From positions 1 through 64,000 of the forward strand of contig NZ_SOEB01000003.1 in assembly GCF_004365965.1 (NCBI RefSeq): a DNA stretch of 64,000 nucleotides, written 5' to 3'. The number at the start of each line of letters is the position of its first letter. Positions within the stretch are counted from its first letter, which is position 1. The notes below the pieces were generated by a model that had not been told where the DNA came from, did not search any database, and saw only the letters and a program-made list of their open reading frames with translations. Positions 8,920-17,530 of this stretch are shown one piece after another. Source of the stretch: Rhodovulum visakhapatnamense. Its GTDB lineage: Bacteria; Pseudomonadota; Alphaproteobacteria; Rhodobacterales; Rhodobacteraceae. Position numbers and translations under genes: made by a program.

Positions 8920-9765
8920 TCAGTCCGCAGCCACCACGTCCTGTCTCTGGGTTCCAAGCCCCTCGACCGTCAGTTCCATCACGTCGCCGGGCCGCAGGAA
9001 GCGTTGCGGCTTCATCCCCATGCCGACGCCCGAGGGGGTGCCGGTCGCGATGATGTCGCCGGGCTGCAACGCCATGAATCGGCTCATGTAGGACACGATC
9101 TCGGCCACCGAGAAGATCATGTCGTCGGTGCGGCTGTCCTGCACGGTCTGCCCGTTCAGCGTGAGGCTCAGCGTCAGCGCCTGCGGATCGGCCACCTCGT
9201 CGGCGGTCACCAGCCAGGGGCCGGTCGGGCCGAAGCTGGGCGCCGACTTGCCCTTGACCCACTGGCCGCCGCGCTCGATCTGGAAGGCGCGTTCCGACAC
9301 GTCGTTGATGACGCAATAGCCCGCCACGTGGTCCAGCGCCTCGGCCTCGGACACGTAAAGCGTGTCGCGCCCGATCACCACGCCCAGTTCGACCTCCCAG
9401 TCGCTCTTGACCGACTCGCGCGGGATCACCACCGGGTCGTAGGGCCCCGACAGCGCCGAACTGGCCTTCGAGAACAGGATCGGCTCTTTCGGCGGCTCGG
9501 CCCCGGTTTCGGCGGCGTGGCGCGCGTAGTTGAGCCCGACGCAGAAGAAGTTCGGCACCCGCGACAGGCAGGCGCCGATGCGGCCCGGCGCCTCGACCAG
9601 CGGCAGCGCCTCGGGATCGATCCCCCGAAGCCGGTCGAGCGCCGCGATCGCGACCGCCGCCCCCGAAAGATCGGGCACATGGGCCGACAGGTCCCGGACC
9701 CGGCCCGCCGCATCCAGAAGCCCGGTCTTTTCCGACCCCGCCTCGCCATAGCGCAAGAGTTTCAT
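8920..9765 (-). CDS. Fumarylacetoacetate hydrolase family protein, 2,4-diketo-3-deoxy-acid hydrolase-like
   Basis: A 281-residue FAH-fold enzyme with the metal-binding acidic triad (the WEVELGVVIG segment and an upstream N-Y region), the oxyanion KGKSAPSFGPTGPWLV stretch, and the C-terminal TGTPSGVGMG loop. Relatives include ureidoglycolate lyase and the hydrolases that split 2,4-diketo-3-deoxy-L-fuconate or -rhamnonate into pyruvate and a hydroxyacid. No purine genes are nearby, while an SDR of the matching oxidation step is at 16802, so the sugar-acid role is favoured. It lies 41 nt downstream of the GntR gene and probably shares its transcript. Confidence 0.88.
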   Translation of the reverse strand: MKLLRYGEAGSEKTGLLDAAGRVRDLSAHVPDLSGAAVAIAALDRLRGIDPEALPLVEAPGRIGACLSRVPNFFCVGLNYARHAAETGAEPPKEPILFSKASSALSGPYDPVVIPRESVKSDWEVELGVVIGRDTLYVSEAEALDHVAGYCVINDVSERAFQIERGGQWVKGKSAPSFGPTGPWLVTADEVADPQALTLSLTLNGQTVQDSRTDDMIFSVAEIVSYMSRFMALQPGDIIATGTPSGVGMGMKPQRFLRPGDVMELTVEGLGTQRQDVVAAD

Positions 9766-9806
9766 TCGCGTCTCCCTGGTGTGAATTGCCCCGGACCCGC
9801 CCGCCG

Positions 9807-10490
9807 TCAGTCCGCGCCGGAGGCCTCGGGGCCGATTTCAGTTTCGGTCTCGGTTTCGAAAAAGGCGCGCACATTGGCCAGAAGCCGGTCCAGATGCGCC
9901 TGCAGGCTGGCCTGCGCCGCCGCGCTGTCGCGCGTCTCGAGCCCCGCGACGATGGCCCGGTGCTGGCTGACCACGCTGTCGCGCGAGCTTTTGCGGCGCG
10001 CCGACAGGAACCGCGCCCGCCAGAGCCGCCCCAGATAGGACCGGTGCGTCCCGGCCAGCGCCGGATTATGCGCGGCCCGCACGATGGCCAGGTGAAAGGC
10101 CATGTCCACCTCGAACCGGTCGATGTCGTCGAGCGTGGTGAAATTGTCCGAAAGCTCGCGCTCCAGCCGCCGGATCTCGTCCAGATCGGCCTCGGTCGCC
10201 CGGTCGCAGGCCAGCCGGACCGACAGCAGCTCGAGCGCGGACAGAACCTCGATGGCGTCCCGGACCTCGGCCAGGGTCGGGCTTGCCACCACGGGGCTGC
10301 GCGCTGGACGCAAGAGAAGCAGACCCTCATTGGCGAGAATCCGGATCGCCTCGCGCATCGGGGTGCGGCTGACCCCCATCTCGGCGGCGGTGTCGCGCTC
10401 CTTGATCGGCGCGCCGGGCGGCAGCGTCCCGTGCAGGATGCTGCGGCGCAACCGGTTCGCGATATCCTCGGCGCGGGTCTGTTCCGCCAT
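9807..10490 (-). CDS. GntR-family regulator (FCD domain), likely master regulator of the TTGGTATACCAA regulon
   Basis: A 227-residue FadR-type factor. The HTH spans about residues 5-72 with MGVSRTPMREAIRILANEGLL, and an FCD domain follows with D..F H..I and late H residues for ligand/metal. The ATG at 10490 is preferred because AAGGAG lies about 10 nt upstream. A GTG at 10535 has no such support and would nearly reach the operator. The perfect palindrome TTGGTATACCAA lies 66 bp upstream and a second copy fronts the divergent TRAP2 operon, so autoregulation is likely. The motif matches the known UxuR/ExuR operator core. Confidence 0.92.
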   Translation of the reverse strand: MAEQTRAEDIANRLRRSILHGTLPPGAPIKERDTAAEMGVSRTPMREAIRILANEGLLLLRPARSPVVASPTLAEVRDAIEVLSALELLSVRLACDRATEADLDEIRRLERELSDNFTTLDDIDRFEVDMAFHLAIVRAAHNPALAGTHRSYLGRLWRARFLSARRKSSRDSVVSQHRAIVAGLETRDSAAAQASLQAHLDRLLANVRAFFETETETEIGPEASGAD

Positions 10491-10556
10491 GTCGAGACTG
10501 CTCCTTCGGGCCCGGCTCTCCGGCCGGGAGGGCACGCGTCACCCCATTCCTTTCAT

Positions 10557-10568
10557 TTGGTATACCAA
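10557..10568. promoter_or_regulatory. Operator 1, TTGGTATACCAA
   Basis: A perfect 12-bp palindrome in the GntR/TRAP2 divergent gap, on the GntR side. It is identical to the core of the hexuronate-regulator operator known in enterobacteria. One of five copies in this window. Confidence 0.85.
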
Positions 10569-10666
10569 CGCGAGCGGGCTTGTCGAGGCCGCCCGGTCCG
10601 GCGCCGTGTCGCGCCCCTGCCCCGCGCCCGGCCATACGCAAAATGCCCCCCGCCACCTTTCGGGTG

Positions 10667-10680
10667 TTTGGTATACCAAA
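10667..10680. promoter_or_regulatory. Operator 2, TTTGGTATACCAAA
   Basis: A perfect 14-bp palindrome, 110 bp from operator 1. It ends 4 bp before a putative -35 box of the TRAP2 operon, so bound regulator would overlap or abut RNA polymerase. Confidence 0.87.
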
Positions 10681-10684
10681 ATGG

Positions 10685-10713
10685 TTGATCGGGCCGTGGC
10701 GCTTCGGCTAGCC
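10685..10713 (+). promoter_or_regulatory. Putative sigma-70 promoter of the TRAP2 operon
   Basis: TTGATC, a 17-bp spacer and CTAGCC precede the binding-protein gene at 10794. The placement directly after operator 2 supports it. The -10 box is weak. Confidence 0.45.
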
Positions 10714-10793
10714 TCACCTCACAAGGCACCATCGCGAGCCGAGGGAGAGACGGCCCGCAAACCGGGGGAAGCCCCATCCAGGGAGGAGACACC

Positions 10794-11810
10794 ATGAATC
10801 CGAGACCGATGCTGGCCGCGGTGGCGCTTGCCGCCGGGGCGGCCGTGCCTGCGGCGGCCCAGGACGTGACGCTGCGCATCCAGACCCATTACAACCCCGA
10901 ACAGACCTCGGGCAAACTGGCCGCCCAGTTCGTCGAGGATGTCGAGACGATGTCGGGCGGGTCCATCGACGTCGAGATGTTCTATGCCTCGTCGGTGGTG
11001 GCCACGGTCGAGACCTTCGATGCCGCGGCCAACGGCATTCTCGACTGCGACATGACCGGCGGCGCCTACCAGACCGGCAAGAACGCGGGCTTCCAGTTCG
11101 TCGGCGACATCATGGGCGGCTATGACACGCCCTATCAGCAGCTGTCCTGGCTGTACTATGGCGGCGGGCTGGAACAGGCACAGACGCTTTACAACGAATT
11201 CGGCATGCAGCTGATCGGCTGGTGGGTCTATGGCCAGGAATCGCTGGTCTCCTCGACGCCCATTGCCGGGCCGGACGATCTGAAGGACTGGAAGTTCCGC
11301 TCGCCCCCGGGGATGGAAACCGAGATCTTCGCCAATCTCGGCGCCTCGCCCATCGTGATGGACTTCACCGAGGTCTTCACCGCGATGGAAACCGGCATCA
11401 TCGAGGGCACCGACTATTCCGGTCTCTCGAACGACGAGTCGATCGGGCTGTTCGATCTGGCGAACCACGCGACCTATCCGGGCTTCCATTCGATGCCGTC
11501 CGACCATCTGGCCTGCAACAAGGCGGTCTGGGACGGGCTGACCGAGCAGCAGCGGCGTATCGTCGAAGTGGCGATGGAAAAGCTCGCGCTGCGGTCTGCG
11601 CTGTATTTCGAGAAGGCCAATGCCGAAGCCGCGGCGCGGCTGACCGAAAAGGGCGTGACGCTACATGACTGGTCGGTCGAGGACCGCGCGACCTTCCGCA
11701 AGGCGGCGCAGGCCGCCTGGGACGTCTGGGCCGGGAAATCGCCCGAGGCGAAGGCCCTGGTCGACAGCCACAAGGCCTATCTGACCCAGCTGGGCCTGAT
11801 CGCCGACTAG
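10794..11810 (+). CDS. TRAP transporter substrate-binding protein, DctP family (system 2)
   Basis: A 338-residue periplasmic binding protein with a signal peptide ending near VPAAAQ. The conserved DctP region FRSPPGMETEIFANLGASPIVM, with the ligand-carboxylate Arg, and FTEVFTAMETGIIEGTDYSG are visible. The protein is closest in style to the TRAP binding proteins that travel with long DctQ/DctM subunits. It is preceded by operator 2 and followed by its permeases and a sugar-acid dehydratase, so a sugar acid ligand is likely. Confidence 0.93.
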   Translation: MNPRPMLAAVALAAGAAVPAAAQDVTLRIQTHYNPEQTSGKLAAQFVEDVETMSGGSIDVEMFYASSVVATVETFDAAANGILDCDMTGGAYQTGKNAGFQFVGDIMGGYDTPYQQLSWLYYGGGLEQAQTLYNEFGMQLIGWWVYGQESLVSSTPIAGPDDLKDWKFRSPPGMETEIFANLGASPIVMDFTEVFTAMETGIIEGTDYSGLSNDESIGLFDLANHATYPGFHSMPSDHLACNKAVWDGLTEQQRRIVEVAMEKLALRSALYFEKANAEAAARLTEKGVTLHDWSVEDRATFRKAAQAAWDVWAGKSPEAKALVDSHKAYLTQLGLIAD

Positions 11811-11913
11811 GCGCGCGGCGCGGGCCAGAGAGCCCGCCGCGTTCCGCCAGTCCCCGCGCGCCCCGGGCCGGGTCATGGTCCGGGGCGCGCCGATCCGGAG
11901 GGAGACGGACGGC

Positions 11914-12723
11914 ATGCAACGACAGGACAGCCTCTGGCTGGGACCGCTCGGCCCGCCGGTGAAATGGGCGATGATCGTCTCGGGCGCTGCCGCGGCGGCG
12001 ATGGCGCTGTGGCTGATCGCGGGCCAGGTCTGGCGTGCCGATCCCGTCGGCATGTTCGAGATGCTGCGCCCCGAGGGACGGCCCGAAGTGCCACTGATGC
12101 TGGGCAGCCTCGCGGCCGCGATGCTGTTCGCGGCACTGCACCTGTCGGACCGGAAAGGCGCCATCGAACGCCCGCCGACCGGGCCGATGGACATCGTGGC
12201 ACTCGTGATGTCGCGGCTGGCGATGATCGGCATCGTCTGCGTGGTCGCCGCGATGATCTACGAGGTCGCCGCGCGCTATGTCTTCGAGAAACCGACGCTC
12301 TGGGCCAATGAACTGTCGCTCTGGATCGCCGGGTTCGTGTTTCTGCTGGCCGGGCTTTATGCCATGCAGCAGCGCAGCCATATCCGGATCTACGTGATCT
12401 ACGACCTGCTGCCGCGGCCGTTGCAGAAGGCGGCCGACGTGGTGTCGGTCGGGCTGATCTGGGGCTTCTTCCTCTGCCTGCTCTGGGGCGGCTATGGCGA
12501 GGCGGTCACCAAATTCGCCCGGATGGAGACCTTCGGCACCGCCTGGGACCCGCCGCTTCCGGCCACGATCAAGCCCGCCATCCTGATCGTCATCGGACTG
12601 GTCGCGCTGCAGGCGCTGTCGAACCTGATCGCCGACTGGAACCGCCCGCCCGAATACCATTCCGCGCTCGACGATATCGACGAGACCGAAATCGCCAATA
12701 TCCGCCGGACGCTGGAGGACTGA
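11914..12723 (+). CDS. TRAP transporter small permease DctQ, long form (system 2)
   Basis: A 269-residue membrane protein, longer than the usual 160-190. It has an extra N-terminal pair of hydrophobic helices (about 15-40 and 65-80) before the classical DctQ core, whose signature VFEKPTLWANELSLWIAGFVFLLAG is at about 125-149. The ATG at 11914 follows GGAGGGAG at about 9 nt; the earlier ATG at 11875 lacks this. Its stop is 1 nt before the DctM ATG. Confidence 0.9.
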   Translation: MQRQDSLWLGPLGPPVKWAMIVSGAAAAAMALWLIAGQVWRADPVGMFEMLRPEGRPEVPLMLGSLAAAMLFAALHLSDRKGAIERPPTGPMDIVALVMSRLAMIGIVCVVAAMIYEVAARYVFEKPTLWANELSLWIAGFVFLLAGLYAMQQRSHIRIYVIYDLLPRPLQKAADVVSVGLIWGFFLCLLWGGYGEAVTKFARMETFGTAWDPPLPATIKPAILIVIGLVALQALSNLIADWNRPPEYHSALDDIDETEIANIRRTLED

Positions 12724-12724
12724 A

Positions 12725-14353
12725 ATGGAGCTGATGCTCGACTTCGGCTGGATGAAGGTCTCGGATATCGGGACGATCAGCCTGATCCTGCTTCTGGGGA
12801 TGTTCGCGCTTCTGGCCATCGGCATGCCGCTGGGCTTTGCCTCGGCCTTTCTGGCAGTCGCGACGCTGGTGATGAAATTCGGCCCCGATCTGCTGTTTCG
12901 CGATTTCGGGCGCGGCCCTTTCGCGGTGCTGGGTCAGGCGATCTACCGGCAGATGACCAATTACGTGCTGATCTCGATCCCGCTTTTCATCTTCATGGCG
13001 GCGCTGCTGGAACGATCCGGCATCGCGCGCGACATGTATTCCTCGCTGAACATGTGGCTGTCGCGGACCCGCGGCGGCATCGCGGTCGTGACCTCGATCA
13101 TGGCGGTGATCATGGCGGCGATGTCGGGGATCATCGGCGGCGAGGTCGTTCTGCTGGGGCTGATCGCGCTGCCGCAGATGCTGCGGCTGGGCTATGACCG
13201 GAACCTCGCCATCGGCACGATCTGCGCCTCGGGCTCGCTGGGCACCATGATCCCGCCCTCGATCGTGCTGATCTTCTACGGGCTCGTGACCGAGACCTCG
13301 ATCAAGGCGCTGTTCACCGCCTCCTTCCTGCCGGGCTTCATGCTGGCCTCGTTCTTCCTGATCTACATCCTGGTCAGGACCCGCCTGAACCCCGGCCTCG
13401 CCCCCCTGCCCCCCGCCGATCCGGGCGATCCGGCCGGGCGCGAGAAGGCGCTGATGTTTCTGGGCTTCCTGGCGCGGATGACGCTGTGGATCGCAGGCGC
13501 GCTGCTGGTCCGGGTGGCCTTCCTGACGGCGACCGGCGCCAATCGGATCGAGGAAGGGGTCGAGCCGATCTTCCTGGGCATGGTGTCGGACATTCCCTGG
13601 CTGGTCGGCGCGCTGGCGCTGGCGCTGGCCGCGATCCATCTGGCCGTCGGGCCGGCGCGGACCCGCGCGGGCTGGCAGATGGGCAAGGGGCTGGTCGCGC
13701 CGACCGTGGTGATCGGGGTGGTGCTGGGCTCGATCTATGGCGGCATCACCGGCATCACCGAGGCCGCGGGCATGGGCGTCGTCGCGGTCTTTGCGATCGG
13801 GCTGATCCGGCGCGAGATGACCTTCGAGATCGTCTGGGACAGCCTGATACGCACGCTGCGCTCGACCGGCACCATCATCTGGGTGACCATCGGCGCGGCC
13901 GCGCTGGCTGCGGCCTATACGCTGGCGGGCGGGCCGAACTATGTCGCGAACCTGATCGTCGGGGCGGACCTGCCGACCATGGGCATCATCCTCGTGATGA
14001 TGCTGATCTTCCTCGTCATGGGCATGTTCATGGATTGGGTCGGCATCGTGCTGCTGATCATGCCGGTCTTCCTGCCCATCGTGCTGAAGCTGCCGCCCGC
14101 CGAGATCGGCGTGCTGGGTCAGCTTGACCCCCGGCATGTGGCGATCTGGTTCGGCGTCGTCTTCTGCATGAACATGCAGGTCAGCTTCCTGTCGCCGCCC
14201 TTCGGCCCCGCCGCCTTCTATCTGAAATCGGTGGCCCCGCCCGAGATTTCGCTGACCGACATCTTCAGCGGCTTCCTGCCCTTCATCGGCTTGCAGATCC
14301 TCGCTTTGTCGGTCCTGCTGATCTGGCCGCCCATCGTGACGCTGTTCCTGTGA
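12725..14353 (+). CDS. TRAP transporter large permease DctM (system 2)
   Basis: A 542-residue translocation subunit, longer than system 1 because of an inserted hydrophobic region at about 220-330. DctM motifs include ISIPLFIFMAALLERSGIARDM near residue 87, a GSLGTMIPPSIVLIFYG segment near 175, and an FMDWVGIVLLIMPVFLPI segment near 435. It belongs to the operon that begins at 10794. The N-terminal residues already start the first helix, supporting the start. Confidence 0.94.
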   Translation: MELMLDFGWMKVSDIGTISLILLLGMFALLAIGMPLGFASAFLAVATLVMKFGPDLLFRDFGRGPFAVLGQAIYRQMTNYVLISIPLFIFMAALLERSGIARDMYSSLNMWLSRTRGGIAVVTSIMAVIMAAMSGIIGGEVVLLGLIALPQMLRLGYDRNLAIGTICASGSLGTMIPPSIVLIFYGLVTETSIKALFTASFLPGFMLASFFLIYILVRTRLNPGLAPLPPADPGDPAGREKALMFLGFLARMTLWIAGALLVRVAFLTATGANRIEEGVEPIFLGMVSDIPWLVGALALALAAIHLAVGPARTRAGWQMGKGLVAPTVVIGVVLGSIYGGITGITEAAGMGVVAVFAIGLIRREMTFEIVWDSLIRTLRSTGTIIWVTIGAAALAAAYTLAGGPNYVANLIVGADLPTMGIILVMMLIFLVMGMFMDWVGIVLLIMPVFLPIVLKLPPAEIGVLGQLDPRHVAIWFGVVFCMNMQVSFLSPPFGPAAFYLKSVAPPEISLTDIFSGFLPFIGLQILALSVLLIWPPIVTLFL

Positions 14354-14396
14354 GGGGAGCGCCGCACACCGGCGGGACCGGCCCGGAGGAGACGCG

Positions 14397-15887
14397 ATGA
14401 AGACCGTCAGACTGTCCGAGGCCGACAATGTGGTCACCGCCGCCACGGCACTTGCCTTGGGCGAGGCGGGCGCGACCCAGCCGATTCCGATGGGCCACAA
14501 GATGGCGACCGAGACCATCGCAAGGGGCGCGCCGGTCCTGAAATACGCCCAGGTGATCGGCTATGCCGCCGATGACATCGCACCCGGCGCCCATGTCCAT
14601 ACCCATAATCTGGCCTTCCGCGCGGTCGAGGCCGACTATGCCTTCGCCACCAACCTGCGCCCGGCCCCGCCCGCACCGGCGGCGGATAGCTTCATGGGCT
14701 ATCGCCGCCCGAACGGCCGGGTCGGCACGCGAAACTTCATCGCGGTTCTGAGTTCGGTCAACTGCTCGGCCACCGCCGCGCACCGGATCGCCGCGCATTT
14801 CACCCCCGACCGGCTGGCGCCCTACCCCCATGTCGACGGGGTCGCGGCCTTCGTTCATGGCACCGGCTGCGGCATGGCGGGCGCGGGCGAAGGGTTCGAG
14901 GCGCTGCAACGGGTGATCTGGGGCTATGCCCGCAACCCCAATGTCGGCGGCGTGCTGATGGCCGGGCTGGGCTGCGAGACGATGCAGATCGACTGGCTGA
15001 TCGAGGCCTTCGGCCTGAGCCCGGGGCCGTTGTTCCAGCACATGACGATCCAGGACACGGGCGGGCTGCGCCGCACCGTCGAGGAGGGCATCGCGCGGAT
15101 CGAGGCGATGCTGCCGCTGGTCGACGCGGCCCGCCGGACGCCCTGCCCGGCCTCGGATCTGGCCGTCGCGCTGCAATGCGGCGGCTCGGATGCCTGGTCG
15201 GGGATCACCGCGAACCCGGCTTTGGGCCATGCCTGCGACCTGCTGGTGGCCCAGGGCGGCACCGGCGTTCTGGCCGAAACGCCCGAAATCTACGGCGCCG
15301 AACATCTGCTGACCGCCCGCGCGAAGGACCGCGCCACCGGCGAAAAGCTGATCTCGCTCATTCGCTGGTGGGAGGATTATACCGCGCGCAACGGCGGCTC
15401 GATGGACAACAACCCGAGCCCCGGCAACAAGCGCGGCGGGCTGACCACCATCCTCGAAAAGTCGCTGGGCGCGGCCGCCAAGGGCGGCACGACGCCGCTG
15501 ACCGCCGTGCTGCGCTATGCCGAGCCCATCGCCGAGACGGGCTTCGTCTTCATGGACAGCCCCGGCTACGACCCGGCCTCGGTGACGGGCCAGATCGCCT
15601 CGGGCTGCACGCTGGTCGCCTTCACCACCGGCCGCGGCTCGGCCTTCGGCTCGAAACCCGCCCCCACCGTCAAGATCGCCACCAACAGCGCGATGTTCAC
15701 CCGCATGACCGAAGACATGGACGTGAATGCGGGCCGCATCCTCGAGGGCGCGGCCCGCGTCGAGGAGGTCGGGCGCGAGATCTACGATCTGTGGCTGCGG
15801 GTCGCGAGCGGCGAGACCACGAAATCCGAGGCGCAGGGGCTCGGCGATCATGAATTCGTGCCCTGGCAGATCGGCGCGGTGATGTGA
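14397..15887 (+). CDS. uxaA: Altronate dehydratase family protein (UxaA-type)
   Basis: A 496-residue iron-dependent sugar-acid dehydratase of the UxaA/GarD family; E. coli UxaA has 495 residues. An N-terminal SAF domain (about 1-90, GHKMATETIARGAPVLKYAQ and VHTHNLAF) precedes the catalytic domain with GYRRPNGRVGTRN, the Cys/His motif HGTGCGMAG, GLGCETMQ, CGGSDAWSG and MDNNPSPGNKRGG. The expected reaction is altronate to 2-keto-3-deoxygluconate. Its operon with a KDF-dehydrogenase-like SDR leaves room for another C6 acid, such as a deoxy-sugar acid. Confidence 0.9.
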   Translation: MKTVRLSEADNVVTAATALALGEAGATQPIPMGHKMATETIARGAPVLKYAQVIGYAADDIAPGAHVHTHNLAFRAVEADYAFATNLRPAPPAPAADSFMGYRRPNGRVGTRNFIAVLSSVNCSATAAHRIAAHFTPDRLAPYPHVDGVAAFVHGTGCGMAGAGEGFEALQRVIWGYARNPNVGGVLMAGLGCETMQIDWLIEAFGLSPGPLFQHMTIQDTGGLRRTVEEGIARIEAMLPLVDAARRTPCPASDLAVALQCGGSDAWSGITANPALGHACDLLVAQGGTGVLAETPEIYGAEHLLTARAKDRATGEKLISLIRWWEDYTARNGGSMDNNPSPGNKRGGLTTILEKSLGAAAKGGTTPLTAVLRYAEPIAETGFVFMDSPGYDPASVTGQIASGCTLVAFTTGRGSAFGSKPAPTVKIATNSAMFTRMTEDMDVNAGRILEGAARVEEVGREIYDLWLRVASGETTKSEAQGLGDHEFVPWQIGAVM

Positions 15888-15911
15888 ACGGGACCTGTAA
15901 AGGAGAGGGAA

Positions 15912-16805
15912 ATGGATGACCCGAGGATCGGCTTCGTCGGACTGGGCCTCATGGGCCGGGCCATGGTCGAATGCCTGCAGAAGAACGGGTTCGAGTTGAC
16001 GGTGCTGGGCCATCGCGACCGTTCGGGGCTGGACGAGGCGCTGGCGCAGGGCGCGACCGAGGCCGCCTCGGGCCGGGCGCTGGCCGAGGAAAGCGACATC
16101 GTCATGCTCTGCATGGGCACCTCGGATCAGGTCGAGGCCCGGATCTATGGCCCGGACGGCATTCTTGCGGGCGCGCGCGAGGGGCAGGTGGTGATCGACT
16201 TCGGCACCTCGCTGCCCGCCTCGACCCTGAAGATCGGTGCCGATCTGGCCGAAAAGGGCGCGGTCTATCTGGATGCGCCGCTGGGGCGCACCCCCGCCCA
16301 GGCCCGCGAGGGGCTGCTGAACATCATGTGCGCGGGCGAGCGCGCCGCCTATGACCGGGTCAGGCCCGTGCTCGACGTCCTGGGCGAGAACGTCTTTCAT
16401 CTGGGCAAGCTCGGCAACGGCCATACGATCAAGCTGATCAACAACTTCTTCGCCATGACCACCGCCTGCGCCATGTCCGAGGCCTTCGCCATGGCCGATG
16501 CCGCCGGGATCGAGCGCGAGGCGCTTTACGGCGTGATGTCGGCCGGGCCGCTGAAATCGGGAATGATGGATTTCATCCGCGCCTATGCGGTCGAGGGCCG
16601 GATCGATCTGGCCTTCTCGGTCGCGAATGCCGCCAAGGATGTCGGCTATTACCGGCGCATGACCGAGGATCTCGGCCGCGACAGCCCGATCTCGGGCGCG
16701 GCCGATGCCGCCCTGCGTGCCGCCCGCGACGGGGGCGCGGGCGATCTGATGGTGCCGCAGATGACAGACTGGATCGCAACCCATTCGAAAAAGGGACAGA
16801 CATGA
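15912..16805 (+). CDS. Beta-hydroxyacid dehydrogenase family (GarR/MmsB-like)
   Basis: A 297-residue NAD(P)-dependent oxidoreductase of the 3-hydroxyisobutyrate / tartronate-semialdehyde reductase family. It begins with the dinucleotide motif RIGFVGLGLMGRAM. The substrate-binding segment is DAPLGRTPAQAREGLLNIMCAG near residue 120, and the catalytic Lys is in GHTIKLINNFFAM near residue 175. It overlaps the next SDR by 4 nt. In a sugar-acid operon it would reduce or oxidise a C3-C4 product. Which one cannot be told from sequence. Confidence 0.87.
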   Translation: MDDPRIGFVGLGLMGRAMVECLQKNGFELTVLGHRDRSGLDEALAQGATEAASGRALAEESDIVMLCMGTSDQVEARIYGPDGILAGAREGQVVIDFGTSLPASTLKIGADLAEKGAVYLDAPLGRTPAQAREGLLNIMCAGERAAYDRVRPVLDVLGENVFHLGKLGNGHTIKLINNFFAMTTACAMSEAFAMADAAGIEREALYGVMSAGPLKSGMMDFIRAYAVEGRIDLAFSVANAAKDVGYYRRMTEDLGRDSPISGAADAALRAARDGGAGDLMVPQMTDWIATHSKKGQT

Positions 16806-17524
16806 GACTGGACGGAAAACGCGCCTTTGTCACCGCCGCGGGTCAGGGCATCGGCCGGGCCATCGCCGAGGCCTTCGCGGCGGAAGGCGCAATCGTGGTC
16901 GCGACCGATCTCGACCCGACGCGGCTGACGGGGCTCACGGCCCAGACCTTCGGGCTGGACGTGACCGACAAGGCCGCCCTGACCGAGGCGATCCGCGCGG
17001 CCGATCCAGAGGTTCTGGTCAATTGCGCGGGCATCGTGCATGCGGGCACGCTGCTCGAGGCCACCGACGACGAGTTCGATTTCGCCCTCGCGCTGAATGT
17101 GCGGTCGCAATTCCACGCGATGCAGGCAGCATTGCCGGGCATGCTCAAGCGCGGCCATGGCTCGATCGTCAATATCTCGTCGGTCGTGTCGTCGCTGGTC
17201 GCGGCCCCCAACCGCTTTGTCTACGGCGCGACCAAGGCGGCGGTGATCGGCATGACCAAGTCGGTCGCGCTCGACTATGTCACGCGCGGTATCCGGGTGA
17301 ACGCGATCTGCCCGGGCACGGTCGACAGCCCCTCGCTGCACGACCGGCTGCGCGCCATGGGCGATTACGAGGCCGCGCATCGCGCCTTCGTTGCCCGCCA
17401 GCCGATGGGTCGGATCGGCACCCCGGCCGAAATCGCCCATCTCGCGGTCTATCTCGCATCCGATGAAAGCGCCTTCACCACCGGCCAGACCCATGTGATC
17501 GACGGCGGCTGGGCGGTGGGCTGA
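16802..17524 (+). CDS. SDR dehydrogenase resembling 2-keto-3-deoxy-L-fuconate dehydrogenase
   Basis: A 240-residue classical short-chain dehydrogenase with TAAGQGIG for cofactor binding, NCAG, catalytic S-Y-K (the IVNISS Ser and YGATK), and the ending TGQTHVIDGGW. Segments such as LVNCAGIVHAGTLLEATDDEF, PNRFVYGATKAAVIG and ICPGTVDSPSLHDRL closely recall the characterised 2-keto-3-deoxy-L-fuconate dehydrogenase group. The product would be a 2,4-diketo-3-deoxy acid, the substrate of the FAH enzyme at 8920. The assignment is recalled family resemblance, not a search result. Confidence 0.87.
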   Translation: MRLDGKRAFVTAAGQGIGRAIAEAFAAEGAIVVATDLDPTRLTGLTAQTFGLDVTDKAALTEAIRAADPEVLVNCAGIVHAGTLLEATDDEFDFALALNVRSQFHAMQAALPGMLKRGHGSIVNISSVVSSLVAAPNRFVYGATKAAVIGMTKSVALDYVTRGIRVNAICPGTVDSPSLHDRLRAMGDYEAAHRAFVARQPMGRIGTPAEIAHLAVYLASDESAFTTGQTHVIDGGWAVG

Positions 17525-17530
17525 GCCCCG

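Noticed and set aside
8920-9765. Naming the FAH-fold gene ureidoglycolate lyase
   Set aside because: There are no purine or allantoin genes nearby, while sugar-acid genes surround it; sequence alone does not separate the two.
10491-10535. GTG at 10535 as start of the second GntR gene
   Set aside because: The ATG at 10490 has AAGGAG upstream and gives the normal family N-terminus.
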